Assembly (NCBI GenBank): GCA_002363955.1
Contig: DEXE01000003.1
Coordinates: forward strand, 147,511 to 211,510
Direction: 5' to 3'
Origin: Methylophaga sp. UBA3192
GTDB taxonomy: Bacteria > Pseudomonadota > Gammaproteobacteria > Nitrosococcales > Methylophagaceae
Length of the DNA: 64,000 nucleotides
Shown: piece by piece, positions 46,254-54,951 of the stretch
Numbering within the stretch: the stretch's first letter is position 1
How the letters are laid out: the number at the start of each line of letters is the position of its first letter
Translations under genes and position numbers: made by a program
Notes under the pieces: model-generated
What the model saw: only the letters and a program-made list of their open reading frames with translations
Told to the model about the DNA's origin: nothing
Database searches by the model: none

Positions 46254-47288
46254 ATGAAAGATTCACATGAAGAAACCAATTTTAACCTGCAAGACTTAAT
46301 GGATTTAATTGAGGAAGAATCAAAGGAGAGTAAAAAAAGAAATCGGGAACGAAGAAAGTTGGGTATTCCCAATCCTGACGATCTCTTTTTTATGCCAGAA
46401 ATAAGTATCGACTTGGATGAAGATGAAGATAGAGAGGAATCCAAAGAGCTTTACTACAATAAAGTGCATGAGGGGCAGGACAATAATCCGGGCATAAAGC
46501 TTTCAAAATATTTGAAGGATTTAACGCAAGTAAAGAATTCTGAAAGCAGAAAAAATCTTGAGCGTCGTTTCAATATGACCTCGTCTGAATTAATGGAAGA
46601 ACTTAATAGTATCTCCCCAAGATCTTATGACGAGGTAAATCGTTTAAATTTCTACATATGTAATATTTTACTATCAATGCGAGACATAGCTCCGCGTCGA
46701 AGGAATATGCGGCCTACAGCCTCTATTAGTATTGACGGGTGGGACGAGACAGTTACTAATTTTAACCGAGACGTTCAAATATTCGATCTGGAGTGGATTA
46801 GAAGAAAGTATCCAGATCACAGAGCCACCAGACGCTTTGACAATCTATTTTTACATGTGATGAAGTCAAAAGAGTTTGATTATTCCCATGCATTCCGAGT
46901 TGCCTCATCAAATTTAACTGCCGAAAAAAAAGCACAATTTATGGCATTAACTTTTGAAATGCAGATAGAAACAGTTGTAATTAAGACAAAGAACGTAAAA
47001 AAAATGCTTTCGAGAATAGAACAAAAAATTGATGGCGTAAGGTTGGACCTAATAGATGCTGCAACACAGAATCCACATCGAGGTGCTAAATTAATTAGCA
47101 ATCTTGAGGATAGATTGAATATATGGAGAAGTGCTTATTTAACACTAAGCAGATCACCAACTGCTATGGCGGATATTTATAAACTTCTATCAGGGGAAAA
47201 AATAACTCCGAGTAATTTTATGAAAAAGTTGAAATCTACCAACGAAGCTCTTGCTGAGGTTGATAGTAAATTTCTAATATCCCTCTAG
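46254..47288 (+). CDS. Hypothetical protein with acidic N-terminus
   Basis: A 344-residue protein that I do not recognise. GGAG lies before the ATG. Residues 1-70 are very rich in Asp, Glu and Lys and probably unstructured (for example DLDEDEDREESKELY). From about 110 the chain is helical, with SSELMEELNSISPRSYDEVN, RRMRPTASI-type Arg-rich loops and AFRVASSNLTAEKKAQFMAL. No membrane segment, no catalytic motif that I can name. It is AT-rich, alone between the left end and the integrase, and is followed by a good terminator. Confidence 0.7.
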   Translation: MKDSHEETNFNLQDLMDLIEEESKESKKRNRERRKLGIPNPDDLFFMPEISIDLDEDEDREESKELYYNKVHEGQDNNPGIKLSKYLKDLTQVKNSESRKNLERRFNMTSSELMEELNSISPRSYDEVNRLNFYICNILLSMRDIAPRRRNMRPTASISIDGWDETVTNFNRDVQIFDLEWIRRKYPDHRATRRFDNLFLHVMKSKEFDYSHAFRVASSNLTAEKKAQFMALTFEMQIETVVIKTKNVKKMLSRIEQKIDGVRLDLIDAATQNPHRGAKLISNLEDRLNIWRSAYLTLSRSPTAMADIYKLLSGEKITPSNFMKKLKSTNEALAEVDSKFLISL

Positions 47289-47414
47289 TTTAGTTACCAA
47301 TTATGGAACCAGTTATTACACCAGTTATTGATTTTAAGTGATTGTAATTTATGTTTTTTGTTATGAATGTGTGTGCTAAGAGTATAAAAGAAATAAAGAA
47401 TAAATCTTAAGAGT

Positions 47415-47459
47415 GGAGCGGCACGGCCTTCGGCCTTAAAGCCGCTCTGCGTTTTTTTC
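47415..47459 (+). terminator. Rho-independent terminator after the hypothetical gene
   Basis: GAGCGGC and GCCGCTC pair, with an inner GGCC hairpin, and a T7 run follows. It is one of two structures in the 534-base gap 47289-47822; the rest of the gap shows no gene. Confidence 0.75.
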
Positions 47460-47691
47460 TAACTTTACTTCCGAGTATTGTCGGCTCTATAAGGCTGTTT
47501 TTCCGGGAGGTGGAATTTAAAGGCGGCATCACCTTCAAGTACTTCGGTAATTTCTAGGACTTTTTATTTTCCGGATGGAATTATATCTTCTGCTTGGTGC
47601 TTCATGTCGGGGGAAGATAAGTCAGAGAGGGATTTTTGAGTTACGATTAAACCTTACCCATAATATGCGGAATGAGGCGAATTTCAGCCGT

Positions 47692-47730
47692 AAAAACCCC
47701 ATTAGAACGATCTGTATGATCATTATGGGG
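47692..47730 (-). terminator. Rho-independent terminator after the integrase
   Basis: Read on the minus strand, CCCCAT and ATGGGG enclose a loop and are followed by TTTTT. It lies 93 bases downstream of the integrase stop. Confidence 0.6.
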
Positions 47731-47822
47731 CCTTAATTTAATTGGGTTTGTAGAGGTGTAGCGGGAAGAAATTAATGCGTCTAGAAAAGACGTTCAGGAT
47801 CGTTTAATTAAACGAATGTTGT

Positions 47823-49049
47823 TTATTGATTTAACACAGCAACAGCATCAATTAAACGTCCCGGAGCTAAGTGAGCGTAACGGAGTGTCATTTTAATATC
47901 ACTATGACCCAGTAACTCTCTTACGCTGTTCAAATCGATACCTGCAGATACCAATCGGCTCGCAAAGTGATGACGTAAATCGTGTAAACGAAAATCGTTA
48001 ATTTTGGCTTCACGTAATAAAACCTTCCATGCTTTATCGATATTCGTGAAACGTGAACCGTTCTTTCCAATGAATACAAATCCGGTTTCACGTTGGGTTT
48101 GTTTTGACCACATTTGTAAAACGTTAAACGCTTCAACGTTAAGCGGGATATAACGTGTTTGTCCGGTTTTTGATGTATTACCAATAACCGTTATTCGCTT
48201 ATTAACGAAATCCACATCTTGCCAACGGAGATTAAACATTTCGCCACGTCTCATGCCGGTATTCATCAATAGCAATATCATCGGATGAATGTGATCGGCA
48301 TAACCGCCCAAGATCGCTTTTAAGCTCACGAAACGGCCACCAGCATAAAAGGGGTTAGATTCAGCTAAACGACGATCACGCGATCTCAGGGAAGCTCTGA
48401 GACGTGCTTCTTCATCAGTTGAGAGATAACGAACGATCGCACGACTATCCGACTTCTGTTTTTTTACCTTTGCGATCGGATTCTGCTCAATAACTTCCCA
48501 TTCGACTGCTCTGTTGAACATTGCTTTGAGCGTACCGATATATCGGTTGGAGGTGGTCGCGTTTAAACCTTCTTTGTGACGTTTTGCCCGCCAGCTTTCA
48601 ATATCCCATGCAGTTACTTTATCCAGACGCTTACTGAACAGATGCTTGAATTGGTTAAAAGGAAGTTTTGCTTTGGGTGCTTTGTGGTGTGTGGTAAACC
48701 AAGGCAGATAAGTGTCGTTAATGAAATCGCCCAGCTTTGGCACTGGCTTCACTTCACGGGCTGTTTGCTTTTCACGCTGAGGGTCACGACCAAGCTTAAC
48801 TTCGGCGTAGAGCTTTTCAGCAATCTTACGAGCGGTTGGAATGGATAGAGCTGGGTAGGTACCCATCGTGTAACGAAGCCGACGACCATCGGGAGCGGTA
48901 TACATTAGGCTGAAAGTCATCGTGCCAGAGATATACAGCTTCAATTTAAAGCCGGGAATTACAGTATCCGTCACCTCAAAATGCTTATCAGTTTTGGTCT
49001 GACTGAGCTTGATAGCGAGGGAAGGGGTAAGCTTCTGTTTATAGTCCAT
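47823..49049 (-). CDS. Tyrosine-type site-specific integrase (P4-like)
   Basis: A 408-residue integrase. The N-terminal arm-binding domain (DUF4102 type) has the DTVIPGFKLKLYISG and YPALSIPTARKIAEKLYAEV patterns; the core-binding part follows and the catalytic domain carries Arg in MNTGMRRGEMFNLRW, the HDLRHHFASRL box and LLGHSDIKMTLRYAHL with the Tyr nucleophile. All catalytic positions appear intact. Such integrases usually recombine at tRNA genes, which fits the tRNA-Arg repeats. It is divergent from the large NTPase with 100 bases between. Confidence 0.95.
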   Translation of the reverse strand: MDYKQKLTPSLAIKLSQTKTDKHFEVTDTVIPGFKLKLYISGTMTFSLMYTAPDGRRLRYTMGTYPALSIPTARKIAEKLYAEVKLGRDPQREKQTAREVKPVPKLGDFINDTYLPWFTTHHKAPKAKLPFNQFKHLFSKRLDKVTAWDIESWRAKRHKEGLNATTSNRYIGTLKAMFNRAVEWEVIEQNPIAKVKKQKSDSRAIVRYLSTDEEARLRASLRSRDRRLAESNPFYAGGRFVSLKAILGGYADHIHPMILLLMNTGMRRGEMFNLRWQDVDFVNKRITVIGNTSKTGQTRYIPLNVEAFNVLQMWSKQTQRETGFVFIGKNGSRFTNIDKAWKVLLREAKINDFRLHDLRHHFASRLVSAGIDLNSVRELLGHSDIKMTLRYAHLAPGRLIDAVAVLNQ

Positions 49050-49149
49050 GATCGGCTCTGTGGCTTGATTTAAGACAGTTTAGCAAGCCTAGGTAGGAAG
49101 CCAAGGATGGCGTTTAAGTAAGCTTTCGTTTAGGCTCTGGAACGATGAA

Positions 49150-52100
49150 ATGTACGCAAACCAAAATTACACTATGACACGTGACTTCTATCTACCACGT
49201 AAAGTTTTAGTTTTAGATAAGACATACACTGAAGATGAGCTTCTGGCAGACTCAAAATTCATTGTTGTTTTGGCTGAGCCTGGTGCTGGTAAAACAGAGC
49301 TATTGAATAGTCTTGCTAACAAATTAGGAACCTCTGCTGTAACGGCAAATTTTTTTGGTCATGTAGGGGCTACTACGGAGAGTTGTCCGCTGGTAATTGA
49401 TGCGTTTGATGAGTTAGCCAAAATAGATAAAACTGGAATACATCAGATATTGGTTAATGCTAGAAAATCAAATCCCACTCACCTTATAATTTCCAGTCGT
49501 TCCAGTGAGTGGGATGCAGCTGCAACACACACATTCAAGGAATATTTTGGACTTCTTCCCTCGGTAGTTAGATTGTGTGAGTTAAATGATGCTGAACAAG
49601 AAGCTATCTATGAGCATCATTTGCAAAGAAAAGATTTCTCTTCGTTTCAGGCTGAAGTGTCTCGCTTTGATCTCGAAACTCTACTTCCAAACCCACAGTT
49701 TTTGAAATTGTTTGCTGATGCATACGTAGAAAGCGAGGGACATTTCAAAGACAAGCGTTCAATTTTTGTTCAAGCAGTCGAACGATTAGCAAAAGAGGTT
49801 AACAGCACTGTAGCTCGGGTTGGTTCGCAAATCTCGACTAATCAAAAAATAGAGATCGCATCTGAAGTTTTCGCCAAGCTATTGTTGTCAGGTGCTGAAG
49901 GGGTTAGTACTACGGAAGTGGCAGAGGACAGGATTTACCCTCTACTAGCTTCACTTTGTAATTATGGTGCTAGTGCGGAAGCTATTCTGGCAACTCGACT
50001 TTTTACGCTCAGTGATGTTGCAGATCATCATCGTCACGTACACAAAATTGTCTCCGAGTACTGTGCTGCAGATTATCTAACAAAAAGAATAGCAAATTCG
50101 TCAGATCCTCTTACATTGAGCAAATGTTTACCCATTATTGCTCCAAATTCTATCGTAAGAGATGAGTTACGAGGTTTGCTGGGCTGGATGGCAGCATTGG
50201 GTAATAAGCCAATCCAAGAGGCCGCAATTGAACTTGATCCTTATGCTGTACTTGCCAATGGAGACCCCTCACAGCTTATTCATTCTTCTAAGCGATTGCT
50301 AATTCAAAAGCTGAAAGAAATCGAGTCTATTGACCCATACTTCAGAAGAGGCGACTTTTGGCGCAGGTTCAGTGTTGCTGGTTTTTTCACAGATGAAGTT
50401 TTGGATGAGATCAAACCACTTCTGTCGGCCGGAAATAATGGTCAGTTACGTAATTTGATACTGGAAATGTTGTCTGGGTCACCAGCAATCAGGTTGTTGA
50501 AGGAAGATTTGCGCCAAATAGTGCTACTGCCATTGGAAAGTGAATCTAATCGCATCTTAGCAAGTAACTGCCTGCTAGATTTAAAGGATTGGGAGATAAG
50601 TGATGACTTGGACGCTTTAATTTCTGAAGCAAGTCAACCTTCATTGACCGTTGTTGCTAACATCATCAAAAGAGTAGGGCCAGACACATTCGAGTTCACA
50701 TATCTAGTTGAATTTTTTCAGGCTTGTGTGGGCCTTTACCCTGAGGATCCTAATCAACGAGAACGAGTGATCGGTGGGCGATATTTCATAAATCAATTAA
50801 TTACGAGTCTGACACCGGCACTGGTCGAGAGGCTCCTAGATAATTTAACTAAAGATTTAGCATGTAGGTGTGGTAAGAAATATATCCAGTGTTATTGCAG
50901 AAATGGTATCAGCAAGATAATTGGGTTAATGCTAGACCATTACTTCGAAGTGTCGAATCCACCATATGAACCTGGACGTGTCTGGCAATGGGTTGGAAAC
51001 CTTAACTTTCACAAACAAAAGTCATCTACAGATAGCCATTCGGTTCATGCTCTCCAAGAAAATGATGAACTTCGCCAAGGTATCATCGCTTATGTGTTCC
51101 AGAGCATGACAGACCGAGACCAGATATTTAAGACAAAGGTACAAAAGTTTAGTGCTCGCGCCCACAATGGCCTGTGCTTTAAACCTGACGACTATCGATT
51201 TATAGCCGATTTGGCATTTGAAAATGATAACCTGGATTTATGGGCAAGTTTTATAGCAACTCATAATTTTTATAGAGATAAAAAACTAGGCTCTGACAAC
51301 TTACGTCGACACATGCGTGAGCAAGCTTCCATGAAGCAGGCATTCATGCGAGAGTGGGCTAAGTCTAACCTTGCTGCAGAACGATACAAAAAAGACGAAC
51401 TAAGATTGGATTTTAGGCATAAGCGAAAAGCAAAACGTCGTCTAGTAAAAGAAAACAAGGTTCGCGTTCACAACATCAAATATGTTCAAGACAACCGAGA
51501 ACTGGTAGAAGGTGGCCGTCATTGGAGTTTGCTGGTTCGCTTTGCTGAGTTGGCGCTTAATAGTCCGGACAAAATTGAGCAGGAATTTGGCGATGAAAGG
51601 CTTGTGAGAAATGCACTCAGAAATTGCCTCGACTTTATCGACGAATACGTTCCTGATCTTCAGCGACTCGCTGAGCTTCAATGCGCCTCGCAGGGATTAT
51701 ACTCAGTAACTATCCTCTTTGCCGCTTGCTTAGAGATTTTGAAGGCTGAGGGGGATTTGGAAGAGGTTGACCTACGTCTTTTAAGGGCGCTTCGAACCAA
51801 TATCCAGATGGGCTATATGGCCATATCTGAAGAAGATAGAGAGAATTTACGAACTGAAGTTGATCGACTGATTTTTCCTGACATCCGGTCCGCTGAGGAC
51901 TTTCTTAGGCAGTATGTTGAACCACAATTAGCACATGAGGGCTGTCCAAACCCTCAGGTCTGGATGCTTCGAAGTGAAGATATATTCACTGGCTTACGCT
52001 CCGCACTTTCTATTGAATGGCTCAAAACATTTGATGAGATAGAACTTGCAGCACTAGATACGCTTTTTGAGATAGCGGCAAAAGAAGTTTGTCGCGATGA

Positions 52101-53193
52101 GTTAAACAAGGTTATTGCGGAACGATGTAAACATTACATGACTAGCTTTCCCGAACCATCTGGTGATGAAGAAATTGAAAATAAGCGAACATTTTGGTTA
52201 GTTCGGGCTTGGTATTTTCTTACTGAGCCACCCCCAACATACTGGGGTTGGCTCAAAGCTGATAAAGACACTTTAATTATATTCGAAAGACTAGCTGGGC
52301 GATTTAATCGAAGTGAGCGTCCATATTGGCCAAAGCTGACCTCAACTAAAATTGAAGCTATTCTTGAAGCCTTTATTGATAAATGGCCTAAGGTTGATTT
52401 GCCAAACAATTGGGGTACAGGCAGTCCTAAAGAGGAAATTGCATACCGCTTCTTGACCGATATTATATGGTCTATCGATTCTGATGATCCAGATGCTGCG
52501 ATTCCTGTGCTTGAGAGGCTTCTTGCTGAATCACGTTTCATAGATTTTCACAATGATTTGAAGAGTATTCATGCTGGGCAAATTAGAAAGAGAGCACTAC
52601 GCGACTTTAAACCACCCGAGCCAAGGGAAATTGTTCAGACTTTAGACCTTGATGAAATAGTGACTGTCGAGGGATTGCGTCAACTGATTCTTCAAGAGTT
52701 GCAAGATTTCCAAAAAGTGCTCTGTGGAGGAGAGTTCAACTCGGCCGACCGGTTTTATGAGAAAGGTGAACGGTTGGGTGAAGTTAGAGCGACGGAGATT
52801 ATTGCTGAACGCCTAAACCTCAGACTGGAGCCCCGAGGCATTATTATCACCCCGGAGCACCAATTAAAGTCTGCAAATCGATGTGATTTTACTGCCTCCA
52901 AGATGATCGGTGGTAGAAGACGATTGCTTGTAACAGAGGTCAAAGGGCAATGGCATGATGAATTATATACAGCTGCTTCAGCACAACTACATGAGCGCTA
53001 CTCTATTCACCCTGATGCCGAGCATCAAGGCATTTTCCTTATAATATGGTTTGGTAGTGATGAGAAAGTAGCGGGTCGTAAAAAACATGGCATCGGCAGT
53101 GCTGATGAGCTTAAAAGCAGATTAGAAAAAACACTGACATCTGAATTAAAAGGGCTAATTGACGTGTTTGTTTTGGACGTTTCTAAACAATAG
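49150..53193 (+). CDS. NACHT-like P-loop NTPase with C-terminal PD-(D/E)XK-like nuclease signature
   Basis: A 1347-residue protein, the largest in the island. The NTPase sits at the very N-terminus: Walker A AEPGAGKTE (42-50), Walker B LVIDAFDEL (81-89) with the Asp-x-x-Asp-Glu pattern of NACHT/STAND ATPases, and IISSRSSEW (113-121) as a possible sensor. HKIVSEYCAADYLTKRI near 300 looks like the last helix of such modules. The middle is about 900 residues of helical, probably repeat-like sequence with a Cys cluster near 570-582 (CRCGKKYIQCYC). The C-terminus has Asp1246 and Glu1263-Val-Lys1265 (LLVTEVKGQW), the D...ExK layout of restriction-type nucleases. STAND NTPases are often phage sensors; this role is inferred, and no homologue is named. 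Confidence 0.75.
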   Translation: MYANQNYTMTRDFYLPRKVLVLDKTYTEDELLADSKFIVVLAEPGAGKTELLNSLANKLGTSAVTANFFGHVGATTESCPLVIDAFDELAKIDKTGIHQILVNARKSNPTHLIISSRSSEWDAAATHTFKEYFGLLPSVVRLCELNDAEQEAIYEHHLQRKDFSSFQAEVSRFDLETLLPNPQFLKLFADAYVESEGHFKDKRSIFVQAVERLAKEVNSTVARVGSQISTNQKIEIASEVFAKLLLSGAEGVSTTEVAEDRIYPLLASLCNYGASAEAILATRLFTLSDVADHHRHVHKIVSEYCAADYLTKRIANSSDPLTLSKCLPIIAPNSIVRDELRGLLGWMAALGNKPIQEAAIELDPYAVLANGDPSQLIHSSKRLLIQKLKEIESIDPYFRRGDFWRRFSVAGFFTDEVLDEIKPLLSAGNNGQLRNLILEMLSGSPAIRLLKEDLRQIVLLPLESESNRILASNCLLDLKDWEISDDLDALISEASQPSLTVVANIIKRVGPDTFEFTYLVEFFQACVGLYPEDPNQRERVIGGRYFINQLITSLTPALVERLLDNLTKDLACRCGKKYIQCYCRNGISKIIGLMLDHYFEVSNPPYEPGRVWQWVGNLNFHKQKSSTDSHSVHALQENDELRQGIIAYVFQSMTDRDQIFKTKVQKFSARAHNGLCFKPDDYRFIADLAFENDNLDLWASFIATHNFYRDKKLGSDNLRRHMREQASMKQAFMREWAKSNLAAERYKKDELRLDFRHKRKAKRRLVKENKVRVHNIKYVQDNRELVEGGRHWSLLVRFAELALNSPDKIEQEFGDERLVRNALRNCLDFIDEYVPDLQRLAELQCASQGLYSVTILFAACLEILKAEGDLEEVDLRLLRALRTNIQMGYMAISEEDRENLRTEVDRLIFPDIRSAEDFLRQYVEPQLAHEGCPNPQVWMLRSEDIFTGLRSALSIEWLKTFDEIELAALDTLFEIAAKEVCRDELNKVIAERCKHYMTSFPEPSGDEEIENKRTFWLVRAWYFLTEPPPTYWGWLKADKDTLIIFERLAGRFNRSERPYWPKLTSTKIEAILEAFIDKWPKVDLPNNWGTGSPKEEIAYRFLTDIIWSIDSDDPDAAIPVLERLLAESRFIDFHNDLKSIHAGQIRKRALRDFKPPEPREIVQTLDLDEIVTVEGLRQLILQELQDFQKVLCGGEFNSADRFYEKGERLGEVRATEIIAERLNLRLEPRGIIITPEHQLKSANRCDFTASKMIGGRRRLLVTEVKGQWHDELYTAASAQLHERYSIHPDAEHQGIFLIIWFGSDEKVAGRKKHGIGSADELKSRLEKTLTSELKGLIDVFVLDVSKQ

Positions 53194-53268
53194 CAGAGGA
53201 CATACAGCCGAGCCGCCGCCGGTCGACTTCTGTTCAACTCGAAGTCCGCTTCATAGCTATGACCACGG

Positions 53269-53318
53269 CTGTTATAATTGCTGCCGATGTCCCTGTAGCT
53301 CAGATGGATAGAGCGTCC
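53269..53318 (+). repeat. Middle attachment repeat (degenerate tRNA-Arg promoter/5' half)
   Basis: Fifty bases matching the left and right repeats with two mismatches (both C to T), ending at GAGCGTCC and then diverging. The degeneracy and its place inside the island suggest an older junction between two insertions. Confidence 0.8.
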
Positions 53319-53331
53319 TCTAGAAGATAGA

Positions 53332-53655
53332 CTAAAGATTATTTTCAATCGTCCAATATTTTAGTTCTTCAAGGATAGTCAATGCACTCAATCCTCTGGC
53401 TGCAATGGTGTATTGGACGGCGACAGGTTTGCTTGAGATCACTTTTCTGGTGATAAGTTTATTTTCTTCCATTGCCTTCAACCTCTCTGCCAGGACTTTT
53501 TTACTGGCCCCAGCAAGTTGTCTCGCAATTTCATTAAAGCGCATTGGGTGATCTTTCAGGTGCCACAAAATTGAGCCGGTCCATTTATTACCGATAATTC
53601 TCATTCCCCTCTCAACTGGGCAGGGTTTATAACACGTCTGCTTGTTTTCGCTCAT
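53332..53655 (-). CDS. HxlR-family transcriptional regulator
   Basis: A 107-residue winged helix. CPVERGMRIIGNKWTGSILW and the HLKDHPMRFNEIARQLAGAS recognition helix region, then VLAERLKAMEENKLITRKVI, are HxlR signatures; one Cys in PCPVERG sits where redox-sensing members have one. It is divergent from an oxidoreductase gene, with a dyad between them. Confidence 0.93.
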   Translation of the reverse strand: MSENKQTCYKPCPVERGMRIIGNKWTGSILWHLKDHPMRFNEIARQLAGASKKVLAERLKAMEENKLITRKVISSKPVAVQYTIAARGLSALTILEELKYWTIENNL

Positions 53656-53666
53656 GATGATTTTTA

Positions 53667-53701
53667 GGTTACAAAAAGTTAACTGGTTGACTATTGTAAC
53701 C
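53667..53701. promoter_or_regulatory. Operator dyad between hxlR-like and oxidoreductase genes
   Basis: GGTTACAA and TTGTAACC pair perfectly, 19 bases apart. The site sits in the 87-base divergent gap and overlaps probable promoters of both genes; HxlR proteins bind such dyads as dimers. Confidence 0.55.
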
Positions 53702-53742
53702 TGAATGTTAGTTTGTATGTTTCGACAAACTGGAGAACATAC

Positions 53743-54753
53743 ATGAAAGGTAAATCAATTTTCGTCGAAGCGGGTGGTGGCTTTGATAAAGTCAGCGTAG
53801 GGGAAACAGAAGCAAAATCACCAAGAAGCGGCGAAATTCTGGTCAAACTTCATGCTAACTCGCTAAATTATCACGATTATGCCGTCGTCAAGGGACTCTG
53901 GCCTGCTTCAGAGAAAAGAATACCGATGGCTGATGGTGCCGGTGAAGTAATAGAGGTGGGACCGGACGTGACCGAATTTAAGGTCGGTGATAACGTCGTC
54001 AGTACCTTTTTCCCATCTTGGTTAAATGGTGAACCTGTCGTTGATGGTTTTGCAACGGTGCCGGGTGATGGTGTCGATGGTTATGCCAGAGAGTATGTCA
54101 CAGCAAAGGCTGAAGCTTTCACCAGGTCACCCTCAGGCTGGTCTCATATAGAGTCAGCAACATTAACGACAGCAGCCCTGACGGCATGGCGCGCTTTGTT
54201 TGATTTTAATCCGCTCAAATCCGGTGATACTGTGCTGCTTCAAGGTACCGGGGGCGTATCCATTTTCGCCTTACAGTTTGCCAAAATGGCTGGTGCAAAA
54301 GTGATTGCAACTTCATCTAGTGAAGAAAAACTCAAGCGGCTTAAAGCGCTGGGGGCGGATCATGTGATTAATTATAAAAAAGAACCCAAATGGGGCAAGC
54401 TGGCGCGAGAGCTCAATGATGGTAAAGGCGTTGACCACGTCATAGATGTTGGCGGGGCTGAAACATTGGAGCAGTCACTCAGCGCCATCCGTGTAGGTGG
54501 TCAAATCTCATTAATCGGTATCCTGTCGGGACAGACCTGCGACATAAATATCGTGAAGTCATTTGTAAAGCAGGTTAGGCTTCAGGGTGTGCTTGTCGGC
54601 AGCAGAGTCCAACAACAGGAAATGATCAAGGCTATCGAGGTCAATGAGATGAAACCCATTGTTGATCGTATATTTGCTTTGGAAGACATCGTGCAGGCAT
54701 TTGAATACCAGGAGACGAATCAGCACTTTGGTAAGATATGCCTAGAGTTTTAA
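53743..54753 (+). CDS. MDR-family zinc-less quinone oxidoreductase / alcohol dehydrogenase-like protein
   Basis: A 336-residue enzyme of the medium-chain dehydrogenase fold. The ATG at 53743 has GGAG upstream, the longer frame begins with TTG. GroES-like N-domain (GEILVKLHANSLNYHDYAVV, ADGAGEVIEVGPDVTEFKVG) and a Rossmann domain with LLQGTGGVSIFALQFAKMAG. The structural zinc-lobe Cys residues are absent, which fits quinone oxidoreductase-like members. HxlR-regulated members often deal with quinones or reactive electrophiles. Substrate unknown. Confidence 0.9.
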   Translation: MKGKSIFVEAGGGFDKVSVGETEAKSPRSGEILVKLHANSLNYHDYAVVKGLWPASEKRIPMADGAGEVIEVGPDVTEFKVGDNVVSTFFPSWLNGEPVVDGFATVPGDGVDGYAREYVTAKAEAFTRSPSGWSHIESATLTTAALTAWRALFDFNPLKSGDTVLLQGTGGVSIFALQFAKMAGAKVIATSSSEEKLKRLKALGADHVINYKKEPKWGKLARELNDGKGVDHVIDVGGAETLEQSLSAIRVGGQISLIGILSGQTCDINIVKSFVKQVRLQGVLVGSRVQQQEMIKAIEVNEMKPIVDRIFALEDIVQAFEYQETNQHFGKICLEF

Positions 54754-54762
54754 TTAAATATC

Positions 54763-54785
54763 AAAGCCCCTATTGAGGGGCTTTT
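54763..54785 (+). terminator. Rho-independent terminator after the oxidoreductase
   Basis: AAAGCCCC, a six-base loop and GGGGCTTTT. It lies 10 bases after the stop codon and shields the tRNA gene downstream. Confidence 0.85.
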
Positions 54786-54846
54786 ATTATTTGTGTCCGG
54801 TCGGCATCCGTTTGGATGGTTATGTATTCGTCTGTCGAAAACAGCC

Positions 54847-54906
54847 CTGTTATAATTGCCGCCGATGTCCCCGTAGCTCAGATGGATAGAGCGTCCCCCT
54901 CCTAAG
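54847..54906 (+). repeat. Right attachment repeat: promoter and 5' half of tRNA-Arg(CCT)
   Basis: The 60 bases identical to 45193-45252, here continuing into an intact tRNA. The repeat contains the -10 element TATAAT and the anticodon loop start; recombination probably took place near its right end, in or by the anticodon stem-loop. Confidence 0.9.
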
Positions 54907-54943
54907 GGGAAGGCCACAGGTTCGACTCCTGTCGGGGACACCA
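54867..54943 (+). tRNA. tRNA-Arg (anticodon CCT), CCA encoded
   Basis: GTCCCCG acceptor arm pairs with CGGGGAC; D arm GCTC/GAGC; anticodon stem TCCCC/GGGGA with loop CTCCTAA giving anticodon CCT (reads AGG); T arm ACAGG/CCTGT with the TTCGACT loop; discriminator A and encoded CCA at 54941-54943. It is the island's attachment target and is complete. The gene for the third porin ends nine bases downstream on the other strand. Confidence 0.96.
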
Positions 54944-54951
54944 CTGAAAAT

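Larger units (their letters stand above)
45193..54906. mobile_element. Genomic island inserted on the 5' side of tRNA-Arg(CCT)
   Basis: The region lies between two 60-base identical direct repeats that cover the tRNA -10 region and the tRNA 5' half to the anticodon loop. A third, degenerate copy at 53269 splits it into an integrase-bearing part of about 8 kb and a second part of about 1.6 kb. Cargo: two unrecognised genes, a tyrosine integrase, a large NTPase-nuclease protein, an HxlR regulator and an oxidoreductase. The two unrecognised genes look richer in A and T than ilvD and the neighbouring core genes. I see no transfer or phage structural genes, so it is integrated and possibly only excisable with its own integrase. 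Confidence 0.8.

Noticed and set aside
45193..54906. Integrative conjugative element or prophage
   Set aside because: No relaxase, type IV secretion, capsid, tail or terminase genes are present between the repeats.
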